Made by a program: the position numbers and the translations under genes. From Narthecium ossifragum (Eukaryota > Streptophyta > Magnoliopsida > Dioscoreales > Nartheciaceae), in contig OY986973.1 of NCBI GenBank assembly GCA_963920575.1, positions 8,319,601 to 8,383,600 on the forward strand: a stretch of 64,000 nucleotides of DNA, in the 5' to 3' direction. The notes under the pieces are model-generated. The model was not told the DNA's origin. It did not search any database and worked only from the letters and a program-made list of their open reading frames with translations. How positions within the stretch are numbered: the first letter of the stretch is position 1; the number at the start of each line of letters is the position of its first letter. Below are positions 23,651 to 34,856 of this stretch, one piece after another.

Positions 23651-23806
23651 ACCAGTTTACCGTCAGGCCACATAACGTCATTGGGAGCCTGAGACCACTT
23701 TGTCATGGTATTATAACTTGGTGGTATCGAATTATAAATCTCAAACTCAGTGATAGCAAAGTGCATTTTTGGGAAAGTGCATGGTACCGGAATGCAAAAA
23801 TCCCTA

Positions 23807-24077
23807 AATTTTAATTTCATTTAAGTTACGAAAAGCCTAAAAAAATGAGAAAAATTCTGAAATAAAAAACTAGGAAAAATCCTAAAAGTCGAGCAAAAAT
23901 TCTGAAAAGTGTAGGAAAAGGTATTAAAAACTAAGGAAAATCCTAAAAATCAAAGAAAACTCCAAAACTAAAGAAAATTGCAAAAAAAAACCGAGGGAAA
24001 TTCTAAAACTATTTGCTTTGCCTCCTATGAAGCGCACAATTTTACGTCTTTCGCTAGACATCCTTAAAAGGATCAGT
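23807..24077 (-). other. AT-rich spacer downstream of Athila-like pol
   Basis: The sequence is made of variants of 'aggaaaatcctaaaa' repeated with a rough 30-40 bp spacing from 23870 to 24010. In sense (minus) it follows the integrase stop, where Athila-like elements carry non-coding sequence. No ORF. Confidence 0.45.
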
Positions 24078-24765
24078 TATAACACGAGTACGTCAATTCG
24101 ACGTACTCAATCACGTCACCGTGAACAATGTCCTCCAAATAGTGTTTTAATCTATGTTCATTACTATTGAAAATTTCGTTTGTGCGTGGGTTTCGAATTT
24201 CTACTGCGCCATGTGGAAATACTCTATTTACGATAAACGGACCAGTCCATCTAAAATGTAATTTTTCTAGGAAAGGACGCAATTTAGTATTGAAGAGCCA
24301 AACTTTTTGCCCGACAACAAAAGTTCTCTTCGAAATTTGTTTATCATGAAAGGCTTTTTTTTATCTTTATAAATCTTGGAATTCAAATAGGCTTCATTGC
24401 AAATTTTCTCAAATTCACATAAACTCAGTTTCCTATGTGTCATGACAAAATTTGTGTTGGTGTTGAGCTTTTTGATTGCTCACATGGTATCTATGGGCAA
24501 ATGACAAGGCTTACCGAACACTAACCGATAGGGGAACATACCAAGATGTGTTTTATAAGCCATCCTGTAAACCCAAAGTGCATTATCTAGCTTTATGGTT
24601 TAATCTGTGCGTTCAATGCGAACGGTCTTCTCTAGAATACGTTTTATTTCCCTATTAGAGAGCTCTACCTGGCCACTAGTCTGAGGATGATAGGCGGTAG
24701 CTACCTTATGTGTCATAGAGTACTTTCTAAGGAGGGATGCAAGATTTGATAAAGTTATCCTAAAA
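24078..24765 (-). pseudogene. Athila-like integrase, C-terminal part
   Basis: The minus-strand translation gives, in order, [20 protein letters not shown] (the region with the catalytic Glu), LDNALWVYRMAYKTHLGMF, PYRLVFGKPCHLP, KAFHDKQISKRTFVVGQKVW and LHFRWTGPFIVNRVFPHGAV, ending with a stop near 24078. This is the end of the integrase core and the C-terminal domain of an Athila-type pol. An in-frame stop follows PIDTM and a frame change lies near 24370, so it is dead. The upstream catalytic Asp residues, RT and RNase H are missing: the coding sequence is joined directly to an LTR fragment. Confidence 0.85.
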
Positions 24766-25245
24766 TAAAACAAAGATGTTATCTTAAAGCTTCATAAGAT
24801 CCATAAATAGAGGAATTAGCCACTCATCGACTCCACCGTCTTAAAAAACCCTAATTGTCTCTATTCTTTCTATGATTCTACTCAATTTTCGGCCAGAAAA
24901 CCTCTTTTTATAGAGAGATACTCGGCCGAAGCAATTGCAACTCAATTAGGTCTCAATTCCTAATGTTTTTAAAACTTAGCCTTTCGCCCTACCGATCGAT
25001 TTTCCGTATGACCGATTGCTCGTCCATCGCCACCGATCGATCATCCACGAGAACACTTGATTGACCATACTTGTTTTTCAGCATAGTTCATATTGATAAT
25101 TCTTGAACTTATATACATAATTTGTCGAAGCTTCCAACATGAAAGTTGTTCGTCTCAATGTCTTCTAACAGTTTTCCAAATTACAGAAATTTAGGGATTT
25201 TTTGGAGGTTTTGATGAATTCTTTTCAAACTAAAGGTGAAGCGGT
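24766..25245 (-). repeat. Family G LTR fragment fused to integrase
   Basis: In sense this matches 20640-21130 of the LTR at 20445: the same TATA (tctctataaaaag), the same GATCGATC-rich U3 and the same 'ctggccgaaaattga' leader. Both ends are truncated. The 3' break lies inside the leader next to integrase codons, so a deletion removed the rest of the LTR, gag, protease, RT and RNase H. Confidence 0.75.
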
Positions 25246-25925
25246 AGTGGATGGCTGCCGTGAGGTGAATGGATATAGGGTCAGCGGATTACCATAATAG
25301 ATGATGGTATTTTTGTCACAAAATGTTAAAAACCAACTCTAACCGTCGGTTAGAGGACTTGTCGCCTTAAAAAACCCATATGGACTATAGGTTAATAATT
25401 TCCACTAAATGGTTAGAGGATCAGTCGCCTTAAAAACCCATATGGACTAAGGTTAATAATTTCGACTAAAAAGTGACTAAAAATCAATTTCCCATAGAAT
25501 TTTTATCCCCCTCGCTGCTTTATAAGATTGATGATAGATAAGTGTGGCAAATTAAAGACTATAAATTTCGGCATGATCTTCGTGTTGAGACTATTCTTTT
25601 TTAAAAAAAATACTAATGTTGGATGCGCTAAAATTTAATCATAGTTAAAATTTTGAAAATTTGGTTCAAAAAATGATGCAAAATCTAAATTGGATTTTTG
25701 AAGCACTCAGAGAAGAACGCTTAGACATCTATGACTTCATTTCTCACATCAGTTGTCAGATTTCAAATTCTTGATGCCAAAAATCATATTTGAATTTATC
25801 AATAGCTAGCCAGATGTTAACAAAGTATCTCCATATGTTCTTATTTATGTGTTTTCCGTTTTGCTTGGTTTTTTACTTGCTTATCTTTCTAGCAACCGAG
25901 TTGGGAATGCTTTGTTCCTCATAGA
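25246..25925. other. Unassigned AT-rich spacer with a 62-bp tandem duplication
   Basis: No coding signal. 25353-25416 and 25417-25478 are two adjacent copies (ggttagaggactt/tcagtcgcctt, then ggttaataattt). The rest shows no repeat or motif I can name. Confidence 0.5.
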
Positions 25926-27276
25926 TGGGAGGGGTGAGAGAACCCACACCACCAGACCTTCAGCGCCTTAGCCCACCGCCAACTCATACAGCAGAAGGAT
26001 CTCAATCTGTTGAAGAGCGCACCCGCATCACCGCTGCAATGCTTAGTTCCTTAGAGGTGATGAGCGATTCTGAGCTTGCCGAAGCACAGGGCCGGCCCTG
26101 AGTTTTACTGGGCCCAAGGCAGAAGATAAAAATAGGGCCCCGTATCTTCTAAAATACATTAAAAAAAATTTCTAAAAAAACATGGCCTTAAAGGTACTTA
26201 AAGGTTTATTTAGGAAATTTTAAAAACATGACTTTAAAGTTCTAAAGGTTTACTTAGGAATTATAAAAACAGGACCTTAAAAACAGAGCCTTAAAATTTT
26301 AAGAAGAATCATGGGGCTGATGACAATAAAAACAGGATATGAGAAAGAATCATGAAAGTATTCATAGGTTTACTTAGGAAATTTTAAGACCATGTTTTTA
26401 CTTAGGTCTACTCAGGTGTTTATAAGAAGTATCATAAAAACAAGGCCTTAAATGTCTACTTAGGAAAAAAAATTCTAAGCCCCCAGTAGGGCCCCAGAAT
26501 CTTGGGCCCTAGGCATAGGCCTGCTGGGCCTATAGCTAGGGCCGGCCCTGCCGAAGCAATCGAGCTGAAGGCATCGGGAAGTTCCGCCTTAGAAAGATGG
26601 CGATGTCGCCGACACTTCTTCATTGCCTCAGGAACAAATGGACCCATACCTTATTTGGAAGGTTTCTTGGAGGTAGGATCGGTATAGAGTTTCTTCCACG
26701 CAGACTGGCTGGACTGTGGCGGATTGACGCCCCATTCCTCGTCACAGACATGGCGAGAGGTGTCTTCCTTTTCAAATTCTACTCTGAAGAAGACACGCTT
26801 CGGATCCTCATGGGTGGATCATGGATAGTAGACAGATTAACACTATCCCTCATTTGATGGAGGAACTGCTTTCGCCCAACTGCTTCAACATTCACAAAGG
26901 CACCGCTCTGGATTCGCATAACATATTTGCCACTGGAGTCCTTCGACAGAGAGGACATCTTCAATATGGTGCAAATGCTGGAGTTCGACTAGCTATTGAC
27001 ATCGTCACCAATTACACTGATCGTTGCAAATACGCTCGTCTCTACATTGAGGTTGATCTCACGATCCCGGCATGTATCAACACCTATCTGCCACGAGAAG
27101 GCCTAGGGGGTGAGCAAGACTACTTACTTCAACCTTTCGTTTATGAGGATATCCAGATTTGTGATACTTGTGGCCTCCTTGGTCACCGAGAGGATAGGTG
27201 TCCGGAGAAGACAACACTCAGACAACAGAAGGTAGCAAGCACCAAAAGAAAAGAGCAAGCAAATAAAGAGGATTAG
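25926..27276 (+). pseudogene. LINE (L1-type) ORF1 remnant: DUF4283 plus CCHC zinc knuckle
   Basis: From ATG at 25926 a frame runs to the hAT insertion and resumes after it. It then shows DUF4283 signatures: RLAGLWRIDAPFLVTDMARG, VFLFKFYSEEDTLRILMGGS, then across a frameshift FRPTASTFTKAPLWIRITYL-P, and in the next frame KYARLYIEVDLTIPACINTY and a zinc knuckle CDTCGLLGHREDRC (C-x2-C-x4-H-x4-C, about 27160-27200). This is the gag-like RNA-binding ORF1 of plant L1-type LINEs. At least two frameshifts break it. ORF2 (endonuclease/RT) is not found in the window. Confidence 0.8.
26087..26550. mobile_element. hAT-type MITE inside LINE ORF1
   Basis: 464 bp with CAGGGCCGGCCCTGAG at the left and a right end reading inward CAGGGCCGGCCCTAGC. 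The 8-bp TSD CCGAAGCA is exact (26079-26086 and 26551-26558), as for hAT elements. The interior is AT-rich with no ORF. Subterminal GGGCCC words are present at both ends. Removing it restores the LINE frame ...SELAEA/IELKASG. Confidence 0.9.
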
Positions 27277-27576
27277 ACACCGGTTCCCTGCGATGAGGCG
27301 CACACCCTCATTCATCAGATGAATATCAAGCAAGACAGCTTATGGTCACACGCGCCACATCAACAGCCAGCTTAGCAAGGGACGATGACAAACCCTGACA
27401 TGACATCAACACATCTCAAAGGACAGCGACTCAGATCTGACATCGTATGAGCCACAGACGCAGGAGAGAAACAGAACGAGACAAAACAAGCCGATGTCGG
27501 CGGCTGCGATCGCACGAGGGCTTGGAAGGAGGGTGGCGGCACCCAACTCAAGGAAGGCGAGAGACCAACAGAGGCT
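27277..27576 (+). other. Tail of the LINE remnant
   Basis: About 300 bases follow the last ORF1 codons. They are GC-moderate with only short frames, and no ORF2 start is evident. They end where the SIRE-like LTR begins at 27577. Confidence 0.4.
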
Positions 27577-28510
27577 TGATGATCCTAACCTTGTTTTGAT
27601 GATGCCAATAAAAATTAAATGATAAAATATATGTTTAATATTAATTCCCCCTTTAATTAGAAGTCTTAAATTTCATATTTGAGAAATTATAGTACTGACG
27701 GTCGATGCATGGATCTACCGTGAGAATGCGATGGTCAATCCATGGATTGACCGCGGGATTGCACGGTGGATGCACTAAACTTGGCCAAATTATATGTTGG
27801 CTCGCGGTTGATCAAGGCATCGACCCTGAGAAGCTATTTTCTTGATAGAGCCTCATGCTCGATGTGGCGGTCGATGCACGGATCGACCGTCGAGGTTGTT
27901 TCTGATTTATATACTTTGGCTAAGTGTTGGCTTGGAGAGAAATTGTTTTTTTTAATTGTCGTAGGCATACGAACGATCTAGCGGTCGATGCGTGGATTGA
28001 CCGTGGATAATGTTGACTCAAGTAAAGAAGCGACGGTGGTCGATTTGGCGGTCGATAGATGGATCGACCGCGGCTCAAGAAGGGAGCCGTTGGAGAGTTG
28101 TAGGGAGCCGTTGGAGCTGGTTTTTGAGCTGGTTGAAGGCCAGATATAAGTAGTTTTCTTGTGTAAACTTGCCATCACAATTATTGATATTTTTTATAGT
28201 ATTTGGGCAACTTTTAGCAAACATTTTTACTCATTTCCGTTGAGCGAAAACCTTTGTAAACCTTCTTTGAGTGTGAAGAAGTACATAGTGAGGCAACCAG
28301 CAATAGTTGGGAGTGATTGTAAGGTTAATAAACACCTGGAAGCTTAGAGAAAAAGCTTGAAAGGATTTGCAAGTAGTGGAACCTTAAGGAGGACCTTGAG
28401 AGAAGTAGATGTAGACCAAGAGTTGGGTCGAACCACTATAAAATTGGTGCAATCTCTCTAACTTCTCTCTCATATATTCTTGCATGTTGTTTTAAGGTCT
28501 TAGATCTCCT
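27577..28510 (+). repeat. 5' LTR of element S, first part
   Basis: It starts TGATGATCCTAACCTTG, aligning with TGTTGATCCTAAGCTTG at 57005. U3 carries four imperfect palindromes of the form cggtcgatgcAcggatcgaccg (27699-27760, 27862-27890, 27980-28010, 28045-28075). A TATA-like agatataagtag is at 28141. The LTR is interrupted at 28511 by element H (TSD CTCCT) and ends beyond 47410. Confidence 0.85.
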
Positions 28511-29529
28511 TGATGAGTGCATGAAAGTGCACTCTGAACATGACTAAGAGCAGCTTATTTGCTTAGTTTTTATGATTAATATAGATGATTTCATCCGTAT
28601 ATGTTGGTTCACAAAGTTATTTGTATTATGCAGGAAATTGAAGCAAAGATGGGTCTTTAACGCCAAAATGGTACATTTTGGGAATGAACCATATGATGTG
28701 CCATACATGGTTAGAAAGCTCCTGAAGTCTAATTTCTGGCGAAATTTACGGTTCGTGATTCCGAGTTTTATAGAGGAAGTTATGGGAATATTAGTACCGA
28801 TGGCACAGTCTGGATGGCAGAACAGTAAATAGACAAGAAAGACGGATCGATCATGTTCCCTAGAAGGATCGATCCTTTTATGCAAACAGACCTGACAGAA
28901 CACCCACTTTTCGGATGATCACAAAAGGATCGATTCTCCTTTCACTCGAGAATTTTGAGGAGAAGGATCGATCCTCCTCCAACTGAGAAGGATCGATCCT
29001 CCTCCAATTGAGAAGGATCGATCCAACTATCCCTCCAACTGAGACGGATCTATCCTACTATCCATCCTACTGAGAAGGATCGATCCTACACGTAAGGAAG
29101 GATCGATCTTCCTCGAAATTGAAGATGTTGATTTCAAAGGATCAATCCTACACTTAAGGAAGGATCGATCTTACTCGGGCGGATCTGAATACGAGCCATC
29201 AGATTTAATACAAAGGCTGAAATAAAAGCTAGGGTTTCATATCCTTCTATAAGGGGGCTTCTTGGACGTTTTTGGAGGCTCTTTTCTGGACATTTTCTAA
29301 AGGAAGAAGATGAAGACATCTCCATCCATGACCGAGTAATCCGCGGGCATGGCGGACGGATGATCTAGCAAGGACTAGGGCTTCTTCTCCAACAATGGTT
29401 CATAGTTTTAATCTTTATTGTTAAACTCTTTTCTATGTATTGGATCTTCAAAGATTATTTTCAGATTATAGATTTCTATGTGGATGATTAATATTATGAA
29501 TCCATTCATGCTTCTTTCATGATCTTAAT

Positions 29530-31105
29530 TGTACGACAATAAAAACTCGGGCTCTCGCGGGAACGAGATTCTAGATTTCATTGTGACAAAAGCTTTTGAT
29601 TACATGGATGATATGTGGACAAGACACTCCCGGGTTGCCAGACTGACAACCCGTTAATTACATCCCCGTAGGGAAAACCCCTGATTAAGGACTTGGGATC
29701 TAAAGTCCCGTTATATTAATATAAAATAAGTTAATAAAAGACATAGAAAAGAATATATCCAAGGATATCGGGTGGAGGCAGAGCCTCCGACCCTCACCTT
29801 CGTTACCAATGCAGGCGCTCCTGTCTTCTTCCTCAGATCTGGTACGGGGTCCTTAGGTTGGTGAACCTTTCCTCTTTTACGCCGACGCCTTCTACTTTTC
29901 CTTTGGATCTACAGCTTTTGGCCTTCAACGTTGGGGAGCTTTCTCGTCTATATCTTGTATCTGGAGAGTCCGGCAGGGTGTCTGTACGATCTTTAAGGTC
30001 TCTTAGAAGCCAAAGAAGCCCAGAGCTAGCCAAGGAAGCCAAGAGAGACCACAGAGCCAAGAGACTCCCCTCCCCTCTCTATTTATAGGCGAGGGACTAG
30101 AACTCCTGGCGGGCGCTTTGAATTTTGAAAGCGACCTGTCGTATCTCAGGAGTTGGGGCGTTAGGAGCGTATCCGGGGAGATCGTATCTAAGAGATACGT
30201 AAGTTGTTCCGGGGATCGTATCTGGGTGTTGAGGTTGTTCCCAGAAGATCCTATCCGGGAGTTGGGGCGTTAGGAGCGTATTCGGGGAGATCGTATCTGA
30301 GAGATACGTAAGTTGTTCCGGGGATCGTATCTGGGTGTTGAGGTTGTTCCCAGGAGATCCTATCCGGGAGTTGGAGAGATTTCTTCTCCTTTGAATTTGA
30401 ATCCTTTATTTGAATTCAAAGTGCATGTTTGAATTTCGAACATATGTGTTCGAATATGTTTGAATTTAGATATTTGTTTGAATTTTGAATATCTGTCGGA
30501 ATTTTGGATATTTCGTGAATTTACCAAAATGTCCTTGGTCAAGGGTGATGTGCAAATGACTAAACTTCCCCTCCATCAACCCATACTTATTTTGGACCAA
30601 AATATCCGTGTGTTAGGTGGGAGGGTCCATATGCATGTCTTGGACTATTACATCTCTGGAGATGTAAAATGACCAAAATACCCTTGGGTTAGGCCATTAC
30701 ACCCCTAAAGATGTTAAATGACCAAAATGCCCTTGGGGACGGAAATTACCGAAACGCCCTTGATGCTTGTGGTTTATGTAAGATGGCATCAAAACCATAT
30801 AGCACGAATTAGGTGTGTTAGGGGAGAGGGTTCCCTTAATATGGGGAAAATTACGATAATGCCCCTGCACTCATTCGGCTCATGTAGGGTGTCGTCGATG
30901 TTGTGTAGGGCTATCGTAGTATAGGCAGGAAGTTTAGGCTTATATTTTAGCCCAAATTCCAAAAAAAGACCCCTAGGGGTAAAAAATTACCAAAATGCCT
31001 TTTACTTCCTGATTTATGTAGGATGCCATCAAAGCCAGGGATATGTGGAGGGCACCTGGTCATATGTGATTTTGAGGGACATGTACTTGGCCAAGATATT
31101 TCATG
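29530..31105 (-). repeat. 3' LTR of element K (truncated at its 5' end)
   Basis: It aligns with 34857-36271, with 90 further bases at 29530-29620 that the other copy has lost. A minus-strand TATA (tatttatag on plus) is at 30080. A 109-bp segment is duplicated in tandem here (30149-30366) but single in the right LTR. After 31105 the expected end (...CACTGTCAACA-type) is replaced by an inverted copy of its own sequence. Confidence 0.8.
30149..30366 (-). repeat. 109-bp tandem duplication in LTR of element K
   Basis: Two units start at 30151 and 30260 (agttggggcgttaggagcgt...), each ending ...agatcctatccggg. The partner LTR has one unit at about 35382-35490. The difference must have arisen after insertion or by mispairing during reverse transcription. 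Confidence 0.8.
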
Positions 31106-31149
31106 AATGTTGGCTTTGATGGCATCCTACATAAATCAGGAAGTAAAGG
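30998..31149. repeat. 38-bp inverted repeat with 75-bp spacer
   Basis: 30998-31036 (ttacttcctgatttatgta then ggatgccatcaaagcc) is repeated in inverse complement at 31112-31149. The right arm is an inverted extra copy of LTR sequence and replaces the normal LTR terminus. The RNA would form a near-perfect stem. Confidence 0.8.
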
Positions 31150-32445
31150 GCCCTTTGTTGGATGTTGGCTTTGAAACTTAGAGCATGTATGTGTGCTCTG
31201 TGTTCTTGTTGAGTTTGCATGAAGAATATGGACATGCTCTGCTCAACACGAGTAAGTCCAATCATGTGTGTGCATCATAGCACATGAGAGGCTCAGAAAG
31301 TTGGTGTATGACCTTTGTTGGATTTCCCCTCATATGTGGTTGTGAGAGGTCCTCACTAAAGACCGGGCTTCGAGAGAGATGATATATGTAGTGATGAGAT
31401 CCAGAATGTCAAGAATTTGGGTTTGTAGAGCTAGGAGCACATATATTTTGCTTCCAGTTCATACTAGATAGAGATTTACTCAAATATTTGAGTTTAGCTC
31501 CCTATTAGTTAGGATGGAGATGGAGGTTCCGTGAGAATATGTATGTACCCCACAGGAGTCCTGTCGTTGAATCTTGCCAAGGCTAAAGCCAATGGGCAAT
31601 TCCAATGATGAGAGCTTGAGGACTTGCGGGAGCTCATGCAAACTTATATCTGATGAACTCCTCCCACATATTTAATGCCAAGTTAATGTCTCCTCCCTCT
31701 CTCCCTGATGGTTTTGTCGGTGAAGAGAAGGAAGGTTTCGCAGCAGGAGATCAGGCGATGAGGATAGCTGGCGGCAGGCTTGGGCAACAGTGGGATCCAT
31801 GGCGGCGTCGGGCGATGGCGGTGATTCCGGTGACGATGAGATCCACGGTGCCCTTCTTCTTTCTTCCTTTTCTTCAGTGGGTTCGTCCTCAGTAGGTCTG
31901 TCGATGAGAATGGAGGAGGTCTCGCGACAAGGGGCTAGGCCACGACGGCAGCCGAGAGCGGGTTTGGACGGCAGTGGGTACCGGCGGTGGAGAAGAAAGA
32001 ACGGCGACGAGGAAGCCGTTGAAGACTTCCTCTGTTTTGGCCGGCCTTGTGCTTCTCCACGAGAGCTTCGTCAGCGATGAAGAAGGTCAGTATCTTGGTG
32101 AGGACCGTCAACGACTTGGTTGGCGGTGAAGAAGAGGGAAGCCGACGGCGATGGTGAGGATCGGCGATGTTGGGTACGGAGCACCCTTATCTTCTCAGCC
32201 GTCACCCATCTATGCTCCCCTTCTCTTTTTCTTTATGATCCTTCACCAAGGTCCCAGTGGTGAAGAAGAAGACTATCAGAGAGAAGGAGGTCGTCAGCTA
32301 GGGGAAGGTTTGGCGCAGCGCAGAGACGAAGAGGGACGACGAGGACGGTCGGCGGTGAAGGTTTGGTGTCTTCCTCCTTCTCCTCTTTTTTTTTCTCTGT
32401 TTCTTTGTCAGCAAGGTCTTTTTGCTCCTTTCTTGTCTGCAGCGT

Positions 32446-32476
<31 letters not shown>

Positions 32477-34044
32477 TGCTCTAGAGTCCTATTTAATTTT
32501 GGACTCTATGTCAATTGGTTTCAGCCATAGATTTCGAAACTTGGAAGAATTAGAGTTTTAGTAGGACTCATGTATGCTCATCCTACATTACTCTTTCTTC
32601 TCTCTCCTTTTTTTAGGCTAATTAAATAATTCCGAAAATTGGAAGAATTCTTATCCAAGGCGACCAATTTTGGGTGCTCCAAAGGAATAAGTGAACTAGG
32701 ACTCTTGTAATTTGTACTATGAGTCCTATTAGTTTGGACATCTTTCATATATGAGTATATCCAAACCAAGTTAGAATAGGATTGTTTCCTACTCCAACTC
32801 TTTTTTTCAAATTGGATTTGAATTGTCACAAGATATCCTCTCAATCAAAGTAGGAGTTCATGTATATCTCATGAATCCCAAGGCAGCCTATACATAGCTT
32901 TGAGATCCCTTTGACCGGCTCAATTTTTTTTTAAGCTTTGGAGAAAGGGAGTCTTGGCTGCACGTTGTGGAGAAGCTTGGCGAAGCTCTATGAGGTTTTT
33001 TTTCTTTCTCTCTCCTCACTTCTTCTCTATTGTATGTTGACGTGTTCCTTCATTTGCTCTATCAGCTTTGAGATCCTTTTGACCGGATCACCTTTTATCC
33101 ATTCATTTGCATGTATGTCTTCATCTTCCTCTTTTTTTTTTGTTTCTATATTTCTTTTCCATACCATCCGTATCTCTTGTTTGAAATTGTATCATGACGG
33201 TACCCAATTGTACATCACGAAGCGACGGCTTGTGGGTCAATAAAAATATGTTTTGCGGATGAAGATGGCGCAGCTTGCTCCGCTATCCGACGCAACATTA
33301 CCGATCCCACGGCGATTGCTCCACCGTGTTGTGTGATATGGTATTTTGTTAATGATATGATCAAATCATGAGAAGCTTCCATTGCAACCCTTTGATGTGC
33401 TTGCATGGAAAATCCATCGGACCACAGTGTGGATAGAAGCACTGTATATGGTTGCGATGGCAGACCTGGGCACATCAAAGTTCTAGTTCATTTTAGTTCC
33501 ACCCTTTTTTTTTTTGGAATTTCCTCCCTTTTATTGCCGAGGTTTTCCTCCTCCTTTTTTTTCTACCGATCGTACCTCTTGTTTGAGGTTATATCATGAC
33601 GGTATCCGGTCGTATATCACGACGCGACGGTTTGTGGGGGGTCAATAAAACATGTCTCACGAGTGAGGGTAACACAGCTTGCTCCGTTATCTGACGCGAC
33701 ATTACCGATCCCACGGTGATTGCCCCACCGTGATGTTTGATCCGATATTTTGTTGATGATATGATCAGAAGCAAGAAAGCTCCTATGGACACTCCGAGGT
33801 GCATGGAAGGAAAATCCGTCGGACTGCAGTGTGAATAGAAGCACTGTGCATGGTTGCGGCGGCAGGCCCGAGCGTGTCGAAGTTTTTGGTCTCCTCTTTC
33901 TGTAGACCCTTTTCTTCTCATTTGTTTTTGGTGTGTTCGTGATGACTGGAAATTGTGCTGATGGAACTCCGAAGTTCTTTGCTCTTGCATGGATATTTTG
34001 GACTTACTTTCCATTCATAAGACTTGGAACATACATGTGTTATC
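31150..34044 (-). other. 3' non-coding region of element K
   Basis: 2.9 kb between LTR and tandem repeats with no retroelement protein. 31660-32400 is GC-rich with G/D/R-rich open frames on plus (31653-31895, 31790-32080, 32151-32561) that lack any motif. Poly-T runs are at 32456-32477 and near 33130. A direct repeat is at 33120-33890 (own entry). Long non-coding 3' regions are usual in Tat elements. Confidence 0.5.
33120..33890. repeat. Two-copy direct repeat, period about 402 bp
   Basis: 33191-33478 and 33593-33880 share atcatgacggta, ttgctccgytatc, attaccgatcccacgg, aaaatccrtcgga and gcactgt-atggttgcg in the same order, with moderate divergence. The T-rich lead-ins (33120 and 33500) are also similar. 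Confidence 0.7.
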
Positions 34045-34635
34045 TGTTTAGGCTCATGAAGCTTGGAGCACTATGTTGAGAACTTGTGCTCATGGAGCTT
34101 TCAAGTTTTTATGCTTTTAGTTTACACTCATGAAGCTTGGAGTGTAGTCGCTTGCAGTTAAGGCCCGTGAAGCTTGGGGCACTATGTTGAGAACTTGTGC
34201 TCATGGAGCTTTCAAGTTTTTTATGCTTTTAGTTTATACTCGTGAGGCTTGGAGTGTAGTTGCTTGCAGTTTAGGCCCGTGAAGCTTGGGACACTATGTT
34301 GAGAACTTGTGCTCATGGAGCTTTCAAGTTTTTATGCTTTTAGTTTATACTCATGAAGCTTGGAGTGTAGTCGCTTGCAGTTTAGGCCCGTGAAGCTTGG
34401 GGCACTATGTTGAGAACTTGTGCTCATGGAGCTTTCAAGTTTTTATGCTTTTAGTTTATACTCATGAAGCTTGGAGTGTATTTGCTTGCAGTTTAGGCCC
34501 GTGAAGCTTGGGGCACTATGTTGAGAACTTGTGCTCATGGAGCTTTCAAGTTTTTTATGCTTTTAGTTTATACTCGTGAAGCTTGGAGTGTAGTTGCTTG
34601 CAGTTTAGGCCCGTGAAGCTTGGGGCACTATGGCA
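34045..34635. repeat. 111-bp tandem repeat array, about 5.3 units
   Basis: The word 'gcccgtgaagcttgg' starts at 34163, 34275, 34386, 34497 and 34609, with a divergent first unit at 34052. Spacing is 111-112 bp and units are nearly identical. The array lies directly downstream, in sense, of the integrase stop of element K, where Tat/Ogre elements typically carry such arrays. Confidence 0.9.
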
Positions 34636-34637
34636 TC

Positions 34638-34853
34638 TTAAGCATAATATCGCTTTAGGAATTTACCGTTTACTGGAGGCGGGGTGTATTCGCCATCCAG
34701 AGACGTGATTGTATAAGCTCCGTTAGAGTAGACCTCTTGAACTATGAAGGCTCCCTTCCATTTGGGCTCGAATTTTCCTTGTATCCTCCTTGTGACGACC
34801 ATGGGTCGAACGACAATGAGAACAAGGTCTCCAACCTTGAACGAGCGACGCTC
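34638..34853 (-). pseudogene. Tat-like integrase, last 70 or so codons
   Basis: The minus-strand frame gives RSFKVGDLVLIVVRPMVVTR, then GKFEPKWKGAFIVQEVYSNG, AYTITSLDGE and PPVNGKFLKRYYA-stop (TAA at 34638-34640). The FKVGDLVL..VRP and FEPKW-G-(P/A)-(Y/F)-V-V and NGKFLKRYY signatures mark the C-terminal domain of Tat/Retand/Ogre integrases. Everything upstream is deleted, so it is joined to LTR sequence at 34853-34857. The open frame itself is intact. Confidence 0.85.
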
Positions 34854-34856
34854 CCG

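Larger units (their letters stand above)
22064..23806. mobile_element. Mutator-like element with captured gene (Pack-MULE candidate)
   Basis: Both ends carry a long inverted repeat. From the left, TAGGGATTTTTGCATTTCGATACC continues for about 110 bp; read inward from the right it begins TAGGGATTTTTGCATTCCGGTACC. They share further words (GCACTTTCC, TTTGAGATTT/TTTGGGATTT, ATTTGATGC/AATTCGATAC). I judge overall similarity at about three quarters. About 1.7 kb, no transposase. A clean 9-bp TSD is not visible (tatatacta against taaatttta), so the exact ends are uncertain. The interior holds a GAUT8-like fragment and unrelated GC-rich sequence, as in Pack-MULEs. Confidence 0.65.

Noticed and set aside
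22055..23815. 9-bp TSD for the Pack-MULE candidate
   Set aside because: Flanks tatatacta and taaatttta agree at only some positions; ends left approximate.
32456..32477. Poly-T run as an antisense poly-A tail of a retrogene or LINE
   Set aside because: No coding remnant or target duplication next to it; it lies in the 3' region of element K.
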